Notes: a model not told the origin generated them from the sequence alone. DNA of 64,000 nt from CAYRCU01 sp964422865 (GCA_964422865.1 CAYRCU010000002.1:1-64000), one strand, 5' to 3'; counted from the first letter of the stretch, positions 26,502-35,137 are shown. A program made the numbers and translations.

Positions 26502-26507
26502 ATTTGC

Positions 26508-27017
26508 ATGATGAGTATAAGTGATTTGGAAGGAAGGCCGTGGTGGGGAGAGCTGAAGAGTGATATTAAGGAGTTGTTGAGAGAGTCGGTGGTTCTTCTT
26601 GTTGAAGCTCGGAGGTGGGATTATAAGTTTCATGACTATTCGTTTGTTGTGTTTCCTGCGGCCAAGGCATATGAGGGATTTTTGAAAGGTTTTTTTCTTT
26701 CTTCCGGGCTGATTTCCAAAAAGGATTATTACGGGAGGCATTTTAGGATAGGGAAGGCTTTGAACCCTGACCTGGAAGAGAGGTATAAAAATGATGATTG
26801 GGTATATGAGAGGCTTTCAAAGTATTGCGGTGGGCCGGGTTTGCCCAGGAAGCTTTGGGATACCTGGAGAAAGGCGAGAAATTTGGTGTTTCATTGGTTT
26901 CCGGAGGAGAGAAATGCGGTGGATTTGAGAGAGGCCGAGGATCGAGTAGAGATGGTTATTGGGGCGATTGACGAGATACACAAAAGCTGTGGAGTGGGGT
27001 CAAATAAAAAACTATGA
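26508..27017 (+). CDS. HEPN-like protein with RX4H motif (candidate RNase toxin)
   Basis: 169 residues, mostly alpha-helical. R124-NLVF-H129 is an RX4H motif as found at the active site of HEPN ribonucleases, embedded in the LWDTWRKARNLVFHWFP region. The central FVVFPAAKAYEGFLK and the FRIGKALNP stretch look like the helical C-terminal domain of RnlA/LsoA-type toxins, from memory of that family; this needs a profile search. It has its own leaderless promoter and overlaps the CPBP protease gene by 4 bp (ATGA). No classic small antitoxin gene is adjacent, so the membrane protein downstream is the obvious candidate partner. Confidence 0.6.
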   Translation: MMSISDLEGRPWWGELKSDIKELLRESVVLLVEARRWDYKFHDYSFVVFPAAKAYEGFLKGFFLSSGLISKKDYYGRHFRIGKALNPDLEERYKNDDWVYERLSKYCGGPGLPRKLWDTWRKARNLVFHWFPEERNAVDLREAEDRVEMVIGAIDEIHKSCGVGSNKKL

Positions 27018-27667
27018 TAGAGGCAGACGCAAAACTGACGAGACTTAAATATGCTTTGGGTTTTTTTTCCTACCTTCTTGTTGTGTGGGGTTTTTACAGG
27101 CTTATTTTTGAATTTCCCGAGTGGGTGGAAGAGATTGTCTTGAAACCCTTGATTTGGCTTGTTCCGATGGTGTTTTTGATTGTTAAAGAGAAGTCGACCC
27201 TTTCTGAGATTGGGGTTAATTTTAGGAATTTGAGTAAAACGATGTATTTTGTACTTGCGTTGGGAGTTTTGTTTGTTCTTGAGGCAATGGGTTTAAATTA
27301 CTTGAAACACGGAGGTTTGAATTTTGCAGGTGAGATTGGCGGAGCGTTTTGGTATGTTTTTGGGATTTCATTGGTAACGGCAATTGTTGAGGAGCTTGTG
27401 TACAGAGGCTATATTTTTAGTAGGGTTTGGGATGCTATGAGTAATGAGTGGGTCTCAAATTTGGTGACGAGTGTTGGTTGGACGATACTTCATTTTCCGG
27501 TGGCGCTTTTTGGCTGGGAGTTGAGAGGTTTTGCTTTTGTGATAACGATGGGGTTGGTTTTTATTTTTTCGATGGGTAGTGGGTTTATTTTTGCCAGGAC
27601 CAGGAATGTTTTTGGGTCGATATTGCTTCATCTTTTATGGCAGTGGCCAATAATACTATTTAGATAG
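27014..27667 (+). CDS. CPBP (CAAX/Abi) family intramembrane metalloprotease
   Basis: 217 residues with about six to seven hydrophobic segments. The family motifs are visible: EELVYR (E126, E127, R131), His160 in TILHFP and His206 in LLHLLWQ. CPBP proteins include CAAX prenyl endopeptidase relatives and bacterial Abi or bacteriocin-immunity proteins. Translation is coupled to the HEPN-like gene by an ATGA overlap, so the two form one unit. Protease activity is likely from the motifs; the substrate is unknown. It is convergent with the pilin gene. Confidence 0.85.
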   Translation: MIEADAKLTRLKYALGFFSYLLVVWGFYRLIFEFPEWVEEIVLKPLIWLVPMVFLIVKEKSTLSEIGVNFRNLSKTMYFVLALGVLFVLEAMGLNYLKHGGLNFAGEIGGAFWYVFGISLVTAIVEELVYRGYIFSRVWDAMSNEWVSNLVTSVGWTILHFPVALFGWELRGFAFVITMGLVFIFSMGSGFIFARTRNVFGSILLHLLWQWPIILFR

Positions 27668-27693
27668 GGAAGAAATAGGGAAGAAAGGGGGTT

Positions 27694-28146
27694 TTAAAGT
27701 TGTGTGACGACGAAGACTGCTGGATCTTCCGGAGTGCCTGTGAGGAGTCCGCAGTCCGTGGTTCTTTCCGGATCGTTTTGGTTCTCCAGGACTGCTTCCA
27801 GTTTGTATCTTTGATTTCTTTCTGAAATAGCTCCTCCTGAACAGTCCGTGTTATCGTAGGTGTATCGGTGCGGACTTGTTCCTATCGGGTCTTCAGGAAT
27901 TTCTTTTATGTAGGTTGGGGTGAGTACTCCGAGGACAGAAGATGCCCTGCCGCTTGTTTCCGGATATTCGTTGTTGTCTGAATAATACATTTCGAGGGCG
28001 GTTTGGATAGCTTTTATGTCACTTTTTCTTTTTGCGTCGCGACCTTTGACAAGGGCGCCCCTGAGTGAAGCGACACCCAGGACTGCGAGGATCCCTATGA
28101 TTGCAATGACTATTAGGAGCTCGATGAGGGTGAAGCTTTTTCTCAT
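27694..28146 (-). CDS. Type IV pilin-like / pseudopilin protein
   Basis: 150 residues. The N-terminal MRKS|FTLIELLIVIAIIGI is a class III prepilin signal with Ser at -1 instead of Gly and Glu at +5, followed by the hydrophobic spine helix. The globular part has DAKRKSDIKAIQTALEMYY and a Cys pair. It should be cut by a prepilin peptidase (not in this window) and assembled into pili or a secretion pseudopilus. Such single pilin genes are common in CPR genomes. Confidence 0.88.
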   Translation of the reverse strand: MRKSFTLIELLIVIAIIGILAVLGVASLRGALVKGRDAKRKSDIKAIQTALEMYYSDNNEYPETSGRASSVLGVLTPTYIKEIPEDPIGTSPHRYTYDNTDCSGGAISERNQRYKLEAVLENQNDPERTTDCGLLTGTPEDPAVFVVTQL

Positions 28147-28157
28147 GTTGTGTTTTT

Positions 28158-28187
28158 AGCTTACGATGTTTTTGTGAGAGTTGTCAA
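28158..28187 (-). promoter_or_regulatory. Pilin gene promoter
   Basis: Minus-strand TTGACA (28182-28187), 18-nt spacer, TAAGCT (28158-28163), 11 nt before the ATG. The -35 is shared almost base for base with the divergent promoter. Confidence 0.6.
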
Positions 28188-28210
28188 TGAGTGAAGGGTT
28201 TTGGTAGCAT
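28181..28210 (+). promoter_or_regulatory. Divergent promoter of the DUF5667 gene at 28222
   Basis: TTGTCA (28181-28186), 18-nt spacer, TAGCAT (28205-28210), giving a leader of about 5 nt to ATG 28222. The TTGTCAA core serves both strands. Confidence 0.5.
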
Positions 28211-28221
28211 TGGTGTTACTT

Positions 28222-28839
28222 ATGCTTCGAAGAGTGGTGGTGGGAATAGTTTTTTTGGGTGTTGCAATTTTGATATTAACGATTTCGATTTTTAGAAGTG
28301 CTGCCGTGCACTATTCATTTAAGTTGTCTTCTGGCGAGCCGGTGATGAAAGAGACGGAGGGAATTGTTGATTACTCTTTGCCTTATCCCGGCAAGGTAAC
28401 TCCGGAAAGCCTTCTTTGGCCTTTGAAGGTTGTTCGCGATAAGGCTTGGGTTTTGGCGAACAGCGATCCTTTGAGGAAAGCCGACGTTCTACTTCTTTTA
28501 TCTGATAAGAGGCTTTTAATGGGGAAAGGAATTGTTGAAAAAGGAAAGATGGATCTGGGGGTTTCGGTGTTGGTTAAATCTGGGATGTATTTGGATGATT
28601 CTTTGAAAATGGTGGAAATGGCTCAGAGAAAGGGGATGAGCACGTCTGAATTTTTGGGCCGGTTTTCACTGGCTTCACTTAAACATCGTGAAGTATTGGA
28701 GACAATTTATAACCTGGTTCCGGAGGATGGGAGACCCGTTGTGAGCAAGTTGATTGGGAAGACAAATAGTGCTTATGAAAAAAGCTCTCAGTTGCTTCAT
28801 GAAATTGGCCGAGAACCAGCCAAAAACCCCTTTGAGTGA
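28222..28839 (+). CDS. DUF5667-domain membrane protein
   Basis: 205 residues: one N-terminal helix (about 4-24) and an outside alpha-helical domain with SLLWPLKVVRDKAWVLANSDP and ADVLLLLSDKRL, the DUF5667 pattern in which a processed precursor is followed by helical hairpins. Function is unknown; the family is widespread in CPR. Starts further upstream would overlap the -10 box, so ATG 28222 is preferred. A second DUF5667 protein lies at 57314. Confidence 0.75.
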   Translation: MLRRVVVGIVFLGVAILILTISIFRSAAVHYSFKLSSGEPVMKETEGIVDYSLPYPGKVTPESLLWPLKVVRDKAWVLANSDPLRKADVLLLLSDKRLLMGKGIVEKGKMDLGVSVLVKSGMYLDDSLKMVEMAQRKGMSTSEFLGRFSLASLKHREVLETIYNLVPEDGRPVVSKLIGKTNSAYEKSSQLLHEIGREPAKNPFE

Positions 28840-28924
28840 TCTATTTTGAGACAATTATTGATAGTTGACACAGGCTATTTGGTGTTTGATGATATCCTTT
28901 ATCACTAGGAGTGGTGTTTTCTGT

Positions 28925-28938
28925 TTTCATATATGAAA
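28925..28938 (+). promoter_or_regulatory. 14-bp palindrome over the nrdR start codon
   Basis: TTTCATATATGAAA is a perfect palindrome containing the nrdR ATG. It does not match the canonical NrdR box, but its place at the head of the nrd operon makes it a candidate operator. TTGACA at 28865-28870 is a possible -35 for the operon, with a poor -10. Confidence 0.35.
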
Positions 28939-29385
28939 TGTCGATTTTGCGGTTTTTCAGAGACACAAGTTTTGGAGTCTCGGGTAAGTGAGGATGGTGA
29001 TGTGGTCAGACGGAGGAGAGAGTGTGTTGGGTGTGAGAAGAGATTTACGACGTATGAGCGAGCGAAGCAGAGTGTTCTTTGGGTTGTGAAGAAAGATGGG
29101 AGACGCGAATCTTTTGACAGAGAGAAAACTAAAAGAGGAATACTCAGGGCTATTGAAAAGCGGGCAGTGAGCTTGGATTTGGTGGACGACATTGTTGACA
29201 GTGTTGAGCGGGAGATGCTTAAGAAGCAGAGTGAGGAAGTTTCATCGAGACTTATTGGAAATGCGATTTTGAGAAGATTGAAAAGAGTTGATAAGGTTGC
29301 TTGGCTTAGGTTTGCGAGCGTTTACCTTGAATTTGAAGATTTGGAAGATTTTGAAAAAGCGATGAAAAGCAGGGTTGGGACTTGA
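28933..29385 (+). CDS. nrdR: Transcriptional repressor NrdR
   Basis: 150 residues, the standard length. An N-terminal zinc ribbon (MKCRFCGF ... RRRRECVGCEKRFTTYER) is followed by an ATP-cone domain (VKKDGRRESFDREK). NrdR senses dATP/ATP and represses ribonucleotide reductase genes. Here it is directly upstream of nrdJ (7-bp gap), so it probably controls its own operon. Confidence 0.96.
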   Translation: MKCRFCGFSETQVLESRVSEDGDVVRRRRECVGCEKRFTTYERAKQSVLWVVKKDGRRESFDREKTKRGILRAIEKRAVSLDLVDDIVDSVEREMLKKQSEEVSSRLIGNAILRRLKRVDKVAWLRFASVYLEFEDLEDFEKAMKSRVGT

Positions 29386-29392
29386 AGGAAAA

Positions 29393-31885
29393 ATGGAAAT
29401 ACAAATTACAGGAGGTTATAAAAAATACAAGAGAAAAGCGGCGGGGCGCAGTGCAAAGCAATTTCTTGAGTCGATGAAGTTGTGGGCATATGCGGATGTC
29501 GTTTCGCAGGTGAAAAAGAGACTTGGTAAGGTTCCCGAGAAACCTGTTGATTTACCTGTTGGAGAGTGGAGTGAGCAGGCCCTGCGGGTGCTTGGAGAGA
29601 GGTATTTGGTAAAAAATGAAGCGGGGGATGTCGTGGAGACACCGGAGGATATGTGTTGGAGGGTTTCTTGGGAGATTGCTTCCGCGGAGGTTTTGTGGGG
29701 AGCCAGCAGGGCAAAAGTTGAAGAGGTGGCGCGAGAGTTTTATTCCCTTTTGGTTAACAGGAAGTTTTTGCCGAATTCACCTACACTTATGAATGCCGGG
29801 ACGGGAAACAATTTACAGTTTTCTGCCTGTTTTGTTTTGCCGGTGGAGGATTCCATGGAGGGAATTTTTGATGCTCTTAAAAATCAGGCAATGATTCATA
29901 AAAGTGGTGGCGGTACAGGATTTTCTTTTACAAGACTTAGGCCAAGAGGGTCGATAGTGAAGACAAGTACTGGGACTGCTTCCGGTCCCGTGAGTTTTAT
30001 GAGGATTTTTGATGCGGCTACGAATGAGGTGAAGCAGGGAGGGAAGAGGAGAGGAGCCAATATGGGGATACTTCGTGTGGATCATCCGGACATACAGGAA
30101 TTTATTCACTGCAAAGACGAAGGCGGAATATCGAACTTTAATATTTCGGTTGCGATTACGGATAAATTCATGGAAGCTTTGGATAGTGGTGGTGATTATG
30201 ACTTGATTGACCCCAGGAATGGAAAGAAGGCGGGATCTTTGTCTGCGGCGGAGGTATTTAATGAAATAGCGGAAAGTGCTTGGCGTACCGGAGATCCGGG
30301 GCTTGTGTTTATTGATCAGATAAACAAGAGCAGTGCGAATCCTGTTCCGGGTCTTGGGCCGATTGAAGCTACGAACCCATGCGGAGAGCAACCATTGTAC
30401 CCTTTTGATTCTTGTAATTTGGGGAGTATTTTTCTTACTTATTTTGTAAGGGATATGGATAATGGAAGGCGCGGCGTGGATTGGAGAGAACTTAAAAAGA
30501 CAATAAGGAAGGCTGTTCGATTTATGGATAATGTTATCGAAGTGAACCCTTATCCTTTGGATTCAATCAGAAGGATGTCTTTGGGGGTTAGAAGGATAGG
30601 ACTTGGAATTGGGGGGTGGGCGGACATGTTGATTGAACTTGGGATTCCTTATGATTCAGAGGAGGCCCTGGAACTTGCCAGAAAAGTTATGAAGACAATA
30701 TCGGAGGAGGCAAGTTTGGAGAGTCAGAGGCTTGCTCAGGAAAGAGGACCCTTTCCTCTCTTTGAATATAGTATTTATAAAAACAGCAAGCCACGGAGAC
30801 ATTCAACTGTTACAACAATTGCGCCTACGGGAAGTATTTCAATAATTGCCGATGCTTCCGGGGGAATAGAACCGATATTTGCCATTGCCTATAGACATGT
30901 TGTGAAAGATAAGCATCTTGATAGGACTTTAACGTTTATAAATCCAAGATTTGAGGAAGTTTCAAGAGCGCGGGGTTTTTGGAATGAGGAGATACGAAAG
31001 GTTGTTTTGGAACACGGAACTGTTCGAGGCATTTCTGAAATCCCAAAGGATGTGAGAGATGTTTTTGGGACTGCGCATGAAATTCATCACGATTGGCATA
31101 TTAGAATGCAGGCTGCGTTTCAGGAATTTACAGAAAATGCTGTCAGCAAAACTATAAATTTGCGGAATGAAGTGAACGTTGAGGATATAAAGGAGGTTTA
31201 CAAGTTTAGCTGGAAGTCCGGTTGTCGAGGAATAACGGTTTTTAGAGACGGATGCAAGGATATGCAGGTTTTGAATTTGGGAATTAAAGATGGGAGTGAA
31301 AAGGAAATATTGGAGGACGGGGAGCGAATGGTTGAAAGGTCGTATAAGGTAGCGGGCTCAACGTATAAGCTTGATACTCCGGTGGGTACGGCTTTTGTGA
31401 CTATTAATGAGGATGGGGACGGAGAGCCGATTGAAGTTTTCATAAATGTTGGAAAGGCCGGGAGTGATGTTACGGCTGTTGCGGAGGCTTTGGGAAGAAT
31501 GATCTCAACCTCTTTGAGACTGAAAGGATATCTTTCTCCCAGAGAGCGAGCTCAGGAAATTGCCCATCAACTTTCCGGGATTGGGGGAAGAAGAAGTGTT
31601 GGCTTTGGCCCTAATAGGATCAGAAGTTTACCGGATGCCGTGGCGGTGGCTTTGGGCAACCATTTGGGTTTTAAATTGAATGGAAGCGGGAAGCATAATG
31701 TTGATGGGAGAGTAAACACACACAGTGAAGGTGGTAACGGTACTATGGGGAAGGAGGCGACCGAAAAGATGCAGGCGCAAACTCAGTTTGTTGGGGGAGA
31801 TATTTGCCCATCTTGCGGGTCGGGGACGTTTATATATGAGGAAGGTTGTTCGAAGTGTTATGCCTGCGGACACAGTGAGTGCTAG
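29393..31885 (+). CDS. nrdJ: Adenosylcobalamin-dependent ribonucleotide reductase (class II)
   Basis: 830 residues. Reduces ribonucleotides to deoxyribonucleotides using an adenosylcobalamin radical. Visible blocks are the substrate loop FSACFVLPVEDSM, the HKSGGGTGFSFTRLRPRG stretch, NPCGEQPLYPFDSCNLGS with the active-site Cys and Glu, APTGSISIIADASGG, and a C-terminal zinc ribbon (CPSCG ... CYACGHSEC). No NrdB or NrdD glycyl-radical gene is present. ATG 29393 is chosen over an upstream TTG. The next gene makes the cofactor. Confidence 0.96.
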   Translation: MEIQITGGYKKYKRKAAGRSAKQFLESMKLWAYADVVSQVKKRLGKVPEKPVDLPVGEWSEQALRVLGERYLVKNEAGDVVETPEDMCWRVSWEIASAEVLWGASRAKVEEVAREFYSLLVNRKFLPNSPTLMNAGTGNNLQFSACFVLPVEDSMEGIFDALKNQAMIHKSGGGTGFSFTRLRPRGSIVKTSTGTASGPVSFMRIFDAATNEVKQGGKRRGANMGILRVDHPDIQEFIHCKDEGGISNFNISVAITDKFMEALDSGGDYDLIDPRNGKKAGSLSAAEVFNEIAESAWRTGDPGLVFIDQINKSSANPVPGLGPIEATNPCGEQPLYPFDSCNLGSIFLTYFVRDMDNGRRGVDWRELKKTIRKAVRFMDNVIEVNPYPLDSIRRMSLGVRRIGLGIGGWADMLIELGIPYDSEEALELARKVMKTISEEASLESQRLAQERGPFPLFEYSIYKNSKPRRHSTVTTIAPTGSISIIADASGGIEPIFAIAYRHVVKDKHLDRTLTFINPRFEEVSRARGFWNEEIRKVVLEHGTVRGISEIPKDVRDVFGTAHEIHHDWHIRMQAAFQEFTENAVSKTINLRNEVNVEDIKEVYKFSWKSGCRGITVFRDGCKDMQVLNLGIKDGSEKEILEDGERMVERSYKVAGSTYKLDTPVGTAFVTINEDGDGEPIEVFINVGKAGSDVTAVAEALGRMISTSLRLKGYLSPRERAQEIAHQLSGIGGRRSVGFGPNRIRSLPDAVAVALGNHLGFKLNGSGKHNVDGRVNTHSEGGNGTMGKEATEKMQAQTQFVGGDICPSCGSGTFIYEEGCSKCYACGHSEC

Positions 31886-31891
31886 GGAGTA

Positions 31892-32425
31892 ATGGGAACT
31901 GTTTATACTAAAAAAGGAGATAAGGGAATGACCAGTTTTATTGACGGGAAGCGCGTTGTTAAGGGTGATGTGAGAGCCTGGGTTGTTGGTAGTTTTGATG
32001 AGGTAAATAGCTGGTTGGGGGTGATTATTAGTGAGTGTGAGGATGTGGGTCTTCGAGGTGTGCTGAGAGATGTTCAGAGAGATTTGTTTATCGTTAATTC
32101 TATTTTGGTTGGGGCAAAATTGCGGTTTGGTAAAAGTAAGACGATAAAGCTTGAAAGAAAGATTGATAAGATTGAGAAGGGGCTGCCAAAATTAACTAAT
32201 TTTATTCTTCCCGGAGGTTCGAGATTGAGTGCGAAACTGCATTACGGGAGGGTGCTGGTGCGGCGCGCGGAGCGACATTTGGTGCTTTTAAATGAGGAAG
32301 AGAAAGTGTCTTCTTTGATCTTGATGTATGTTAACAGACTTTCGGATTTTATGTTTGTGCTGGCTAGGGAGGCGAACCTTAGGAGTGGGGTTTTGGAGGA
32401 AGTTTGGAAGACTTGGGAGGGGTGA
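31892..32425 (+). CDS. Cob(I)alamin adenosyltransferase, PduO type
   Basis: 177 residues. Adds the 5'-deoxyadenosyl group from ATP to reduced cobalamin. The ATP-binding start YTKKGDKGMTSFIDGKRVVK, SFDEVNSWLGV, ILPGGSRLSAKLH, RVLVRRAERHLV and YVNRLSDFMFVLAR are PduO/MMAB hallmarks. It lies 6 bp after nrdJ, supplying the cofactor that enzyme needs. No cobalamin synthesis genes are seen, so corrinoid is presumably taken up. Confidence 0.93.
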   Translation: MGTVYTKKGDKGMTSFIDGKRVVKGDVRAWVVGSFDEVNSWLGVIISECEDVGLRGVLRDVQRDLFIVNSILVGAKLRFGKSKTIKLERKIDKIEKGLPKLTNFILPGGSRLSAKLHYGRVLVRRAERHLVLLNEEEKVSSLILMYVNRLSDFMFVLAREANLRSGVLEEVWKTWEG

Positions 32426-32431
32426 TACAAT
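32423..32431 (+). promoter_or_regulatory. Extended -10, leaderless start for the gene at 32438
   Basis: TGA-TACAAT ends at 32431, 6 nt before the ATG at 32438. TTGGAA at 32404-32409 is a weak -35 at 16 nt. Confidence 0.55.
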
Positions 32432-32437
32432 GGTTTT

Positions 32438-32770
32438 ATGTCGAGCGTTGAGTATGAGCCGAAGGCTTCAACTTTGGAGGTAGATCCGGAGAAAAGGGAT
32501 GCACAGACTTTGAGCGAGTTTGGTGTTCAAAGGAGACCTGTGTCTCCAAAGACTATTACGGATGATGGTGGACAAGTTGTTGCGCAAAGTGTTGGGGATG
32601 ATTCGGACGGGGCTATTGAAACGGTTGAGGTTCCGTATACCGAGGATCAGGCCAGAGCGGTGAGCAAGGGAGACGTGAGTGATGCGAAGACTTGGTTTGG
32701 GGCAATGCTTCTAAGGAAGATTAAAAAAGCTTTTGTGCAAGGTTTGAGCGTGATTGTGAAGTCTGAATAA
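32438..32770 (+). CDS. Hypothetical acidic protein upstream of the type IV ATPase
   Basis: 110 residues, acidic and probably disordered in the first 80, ending with a basic amphipathic helix (MLLRKIKKAFVQGLSVIVKSE). No transmembrane segment and no recognised family. Its place 15 bp before the type IV-like ATPase gene and its own leaderless promoter suggest a real gene that may be linked to that ATPase. Confidence 0.5.
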   Translation: MSSVEYEPKASTLEVDPEKRDAQTLSEFGVQRRPVSPKTITDDGGQVVAQSVGDDSDGAIETVEVPYTEDQARAVSKGDVSDAKTWFGAMLLRKIKKAFVQGLSVIVKSE

Positions 32771-32772
32771 GT

Positions 32773-32778
32773 TAAAAT
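32773..32778 (+). promoter_or_regulatory. -10 box 7 nt before the type IV ATPase gene
   Basis: TAAAAT at 32773-32778 is followed by 7 nt to ATG 32786. The -35 is not clear. It would give a leaderless mRNA. Confidence 0.4.
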
Positions 32779-32785
32779 AGGAAAA

Positions 32786-35107
32786 ATGGATATATTGGAA
32801 CTGGTGTTTTATTCTCTGATTATTTTGACTTTGGCATTTATTGTTGGAGTGGGGTTAGGGTGGTTTTTTTTCAATATTTGGAAACATAGAAGGAGAGAGA
32901 AGAGGAGTTTAGATTCAGTACTTTTGGAGGTGGCGGTTCCGAGGGGGAATGAAATAAAGATCGATGCTATGGAGCAGCTTATTTCTTCTTTGTATTCGGT
33001 TAGGAAGGGTGGATGGAAAATGCGTTTTGATGCACAGCCTGTGATTAGCTTTGAGATTATTGCCAGACCTGAGGATATTCGGTTTTATGTTTGGACGTTT
33101 AGAAAGCTTAAGGATCTTGTGGAGAAGCAGATTCACGGGGCTTACCCGGATGCACAGGTGGAGGAAGTTGAGGAACAGAATGTTTTTAGTGAAGAGGGGA
33201 AGGTTGCTTATAAAGCGTTTCAGCTTAAGAAAGAGAATTTTTATCCCATTAGAACTTACAAGGAATTGCCTACCGATTCCATGGCTTCTATTACTTCGGC
33301 TTTGGCCAAAATGGGTGAAGGAGAGGCAGCAATTATTCAAGTGTTGATTTCACCTGCGGATTCTAAATGGCAGGGCGGAGGGAAAGATTTTATTTCAAGC
33401 ACAAAGAAGAGTGAAAGTGATCCTGAGAAGGCGAGCTATTCGACCTCTGCGAGGAAACTTGAGGCCGTAGAGAATAAAGTAGGAAAACCCGGATTTGAAA
33501 CTTCCATTAGAGTGGTTGTTGTAAGCAGCAGTGAGGAGGCTGCAAAAGTGCATCTTTCGAATATTTCAAGTGCTTTTGAACAATTTAATGGAGAGTTTAA
33601 CGGATTTGGGGGGAGGAAAATCCGGAATAAAGGGGCTTTTATGGAGGAGGTTATTTACAGGTATCACCCGATTTTTAACTTTGGGGGAAACAGGGTGAGC
33701 ATATTAAATGCAGAGGAGATTTCAACTGTTTTTCATTTTCCAAATAAGCTTATTACTACCCCTCATATTTTTTGGCTGAATGCGAAGACTGCTCCCGCTC
33801 CTTCTGAAATTCCCACTGAAGGGTTGTACCTTGGGCTAAGCCGCTATCGAGGAATGGAAAGGAAGGTTTATATTTCCGAAGAGGATAGGCAGAGGCATAT
33901 GTATATTATCGGGAAGACGGGGACCGGAAAGAGTGAGTTTTTGAAAGCAATGATACGACAGGATATTAATGCCGGGCACGGACTTTGTTTTATGGATCCT
34001 CATGGAGATGCTGTGGAGGACCTTTTGAATTACATTCCCCCGGAGAGGGCAGAGGATGTTATTTACTTTAGACCGGGGGATACTGCGCGTCCGATGGGAC
34101 TGAATCTGTTGGAAGCTAAAACCGAGGATCAGAAGCATTTTGTTTCCACTTCTGTTATTAACATGATGTACAAGCTTTTTGATCCTTATAAGACCGGCAT
34201 TGTGGGGCCCAGGTTTGAGCATGCTGTGAGGAATGCGATGCTTACTGTGATGAGTGAAGAGGGGACAACGTTTATTGAGGTGATGAGGATACTGACTGAT
34301 TCGAAGTATGTGCAGGAGATGCTGCCTAAAGTCCAGGACCCGATTGTGAGGAGGTATTGGACGGATCAGATTGCACAAACAAGCGACTTCCATAAATCTG
34401 AGGTTCTTGATTATATAACCAGCAAGTTCGGGAGATTTGTTACCAACAAAATGGTTAGAAATATTATTGGGCAAAGCAAGAGCAGTTTCAATTTTAGAGA
34501 GGTTATGGATAACGGGAAGATACTTCTTATTAACCTTAGCAAGGGAGACCTTGGAGAGGAGAACTCGAACTTTTTAGGTTTAATTTTGGTACCCAGAATA
34601 TTGATGGCCGCTATGAGCAGGGCCGACATGCCGGAAGAACAAAGAAGGAGCTTTTATTTATATGTTGATGAGTTTCAGAATTTTGCCACTCCTGATTTTG
34701 CTCAAATATTATCCGAGGCGCGAAAGTATCGCCTAAGCTTGACGGTTGCCAATCAGTTTATAGGGCAAGTGGATGAGGAGGTTAAAAATGCTGTTTTTGG
34801 GAATGTTGGAACCTTGGTTTCTTACAGGGTGGGGGTGACGGATGCAAATTATTTGGCGCATGAGTATAGGCCTGTGTTTGAGGAGGATGATTTATTAAAC
34901 ATTGAGAGATATCATGTTTATATAAAGACGACTGTAAACAATGAGCCTGTTCAGCCTTTTAGTATGGACATGACTATGGATATGGACGAGGTGAGGAAAA
35001 AGAGTAATCCGAAAGTTGCGGAAGTGATTCGGGAGATGAGCAGACTTAAGTACGGAAGGGACGCGCGATTGGTGGAGGCTGAGATTGCGAGGAGGGCGAG
35101 GTTGTAG
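32786..35107 (+). CDS. Membrane-anchored VirB4/TraG-like ATPase (CPR type IV secretion-related)
   Basis: 773 residues. One N-terminal helix (about 8-33) is followed by a roughly 300-residue domain found in CPR proteins of this kind, including YPIRTYKELPTDSMASI. A RecA-type motor comes next: Walker A GKTGTGKSEFL, CFMDPHGDAVEDLL, ILLINLSKGDLGE, Walker B-like YLYVDEFQNFA and the arginine-finger region LSEARKYRLSLTVANQF. It resembles TraG/TraD and VirB4 motors of type IV secretion and pilus systems and may drive DNA or pilus movement. A paralogue lies at 62061-64000. Confidence 0.85.
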   Translation: MDILELVFYSLIILTLAFIVGVGLGWFFFNIWKHRRREKRSLDSVLLEVAVPRGNEIKIDAMEQLISSLYSVRKGGWKMRFDAQPVISFEIIARPEDIRFYVWTFRKLKDLVEKQIHGAYPDAQVEEVEEQNVFSEEGKVAYKAFQLKKENFYPIRTYKELPTDSMASITSALAKMGEGEAAIIQVLISPADSKWQGGGKDFISSTKKSESDPEKASYSTSARKLEAVENKVGKPGFETSIRVVVVSSSEEAAKVHLSNISSAFEQFNGEFNGFGGRKIRNKGAFMEEVIYRYHPIFNFGGNRVSILNAEEISTVFHFPNKLITTPHIFWLNAKTAPAPSEIPTEGLYLGLSRYRGMERKVYISEEDRQRHMYIIGKTGTGKSEFLKAMIRQDINAGHGLCFMDPHGDAVEDLLNYIPPERAEDVIYFRPGDTARPMGLNLLEAKTEDQKHFVSTSVINMMYKLFDPYKTGIVGPRFEHAVRNAMLTVMSEEGTTFIEVMRILTDSKYVQEMLPKVQDPIVRRYWTDQIAQTSDFHKSEVLDYITSKFGRFVTNKMVRNIIGQSKSSFNFREVMDNGKILLINLSKGDLGEENSNFLGLILVPRILMAAMSRADMPEEQRRSFYLYVDEFQNFATPDFAQILSEARKYRLSLTVANQFIGQVDEEVKNAVFGNVGTLVSYRVGVTDANYLAHEYRPVFEEDDLLNIERYHVYIKTTVNNEPVQPFSMDMTMDMDEVRKKSNPKVAEVIREMSRLKYGRDARLVEAEIARRARL

Positions 35108-35118
35108 CGAGGAGTTTG

Positions 35119-35127
35119 TGGTAAAAT
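35119..35127 (+). promoter_or_regulatory. Extended -10 promoter of tRNA-Ile
   Basis: TGG-TAAAAT ends 10 nt before the mature tRNA 5' end at 35138. No strong -35 is seen. Confidence 0.5.
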
Positions 35128-35137
35128 GTGGTGGTTT

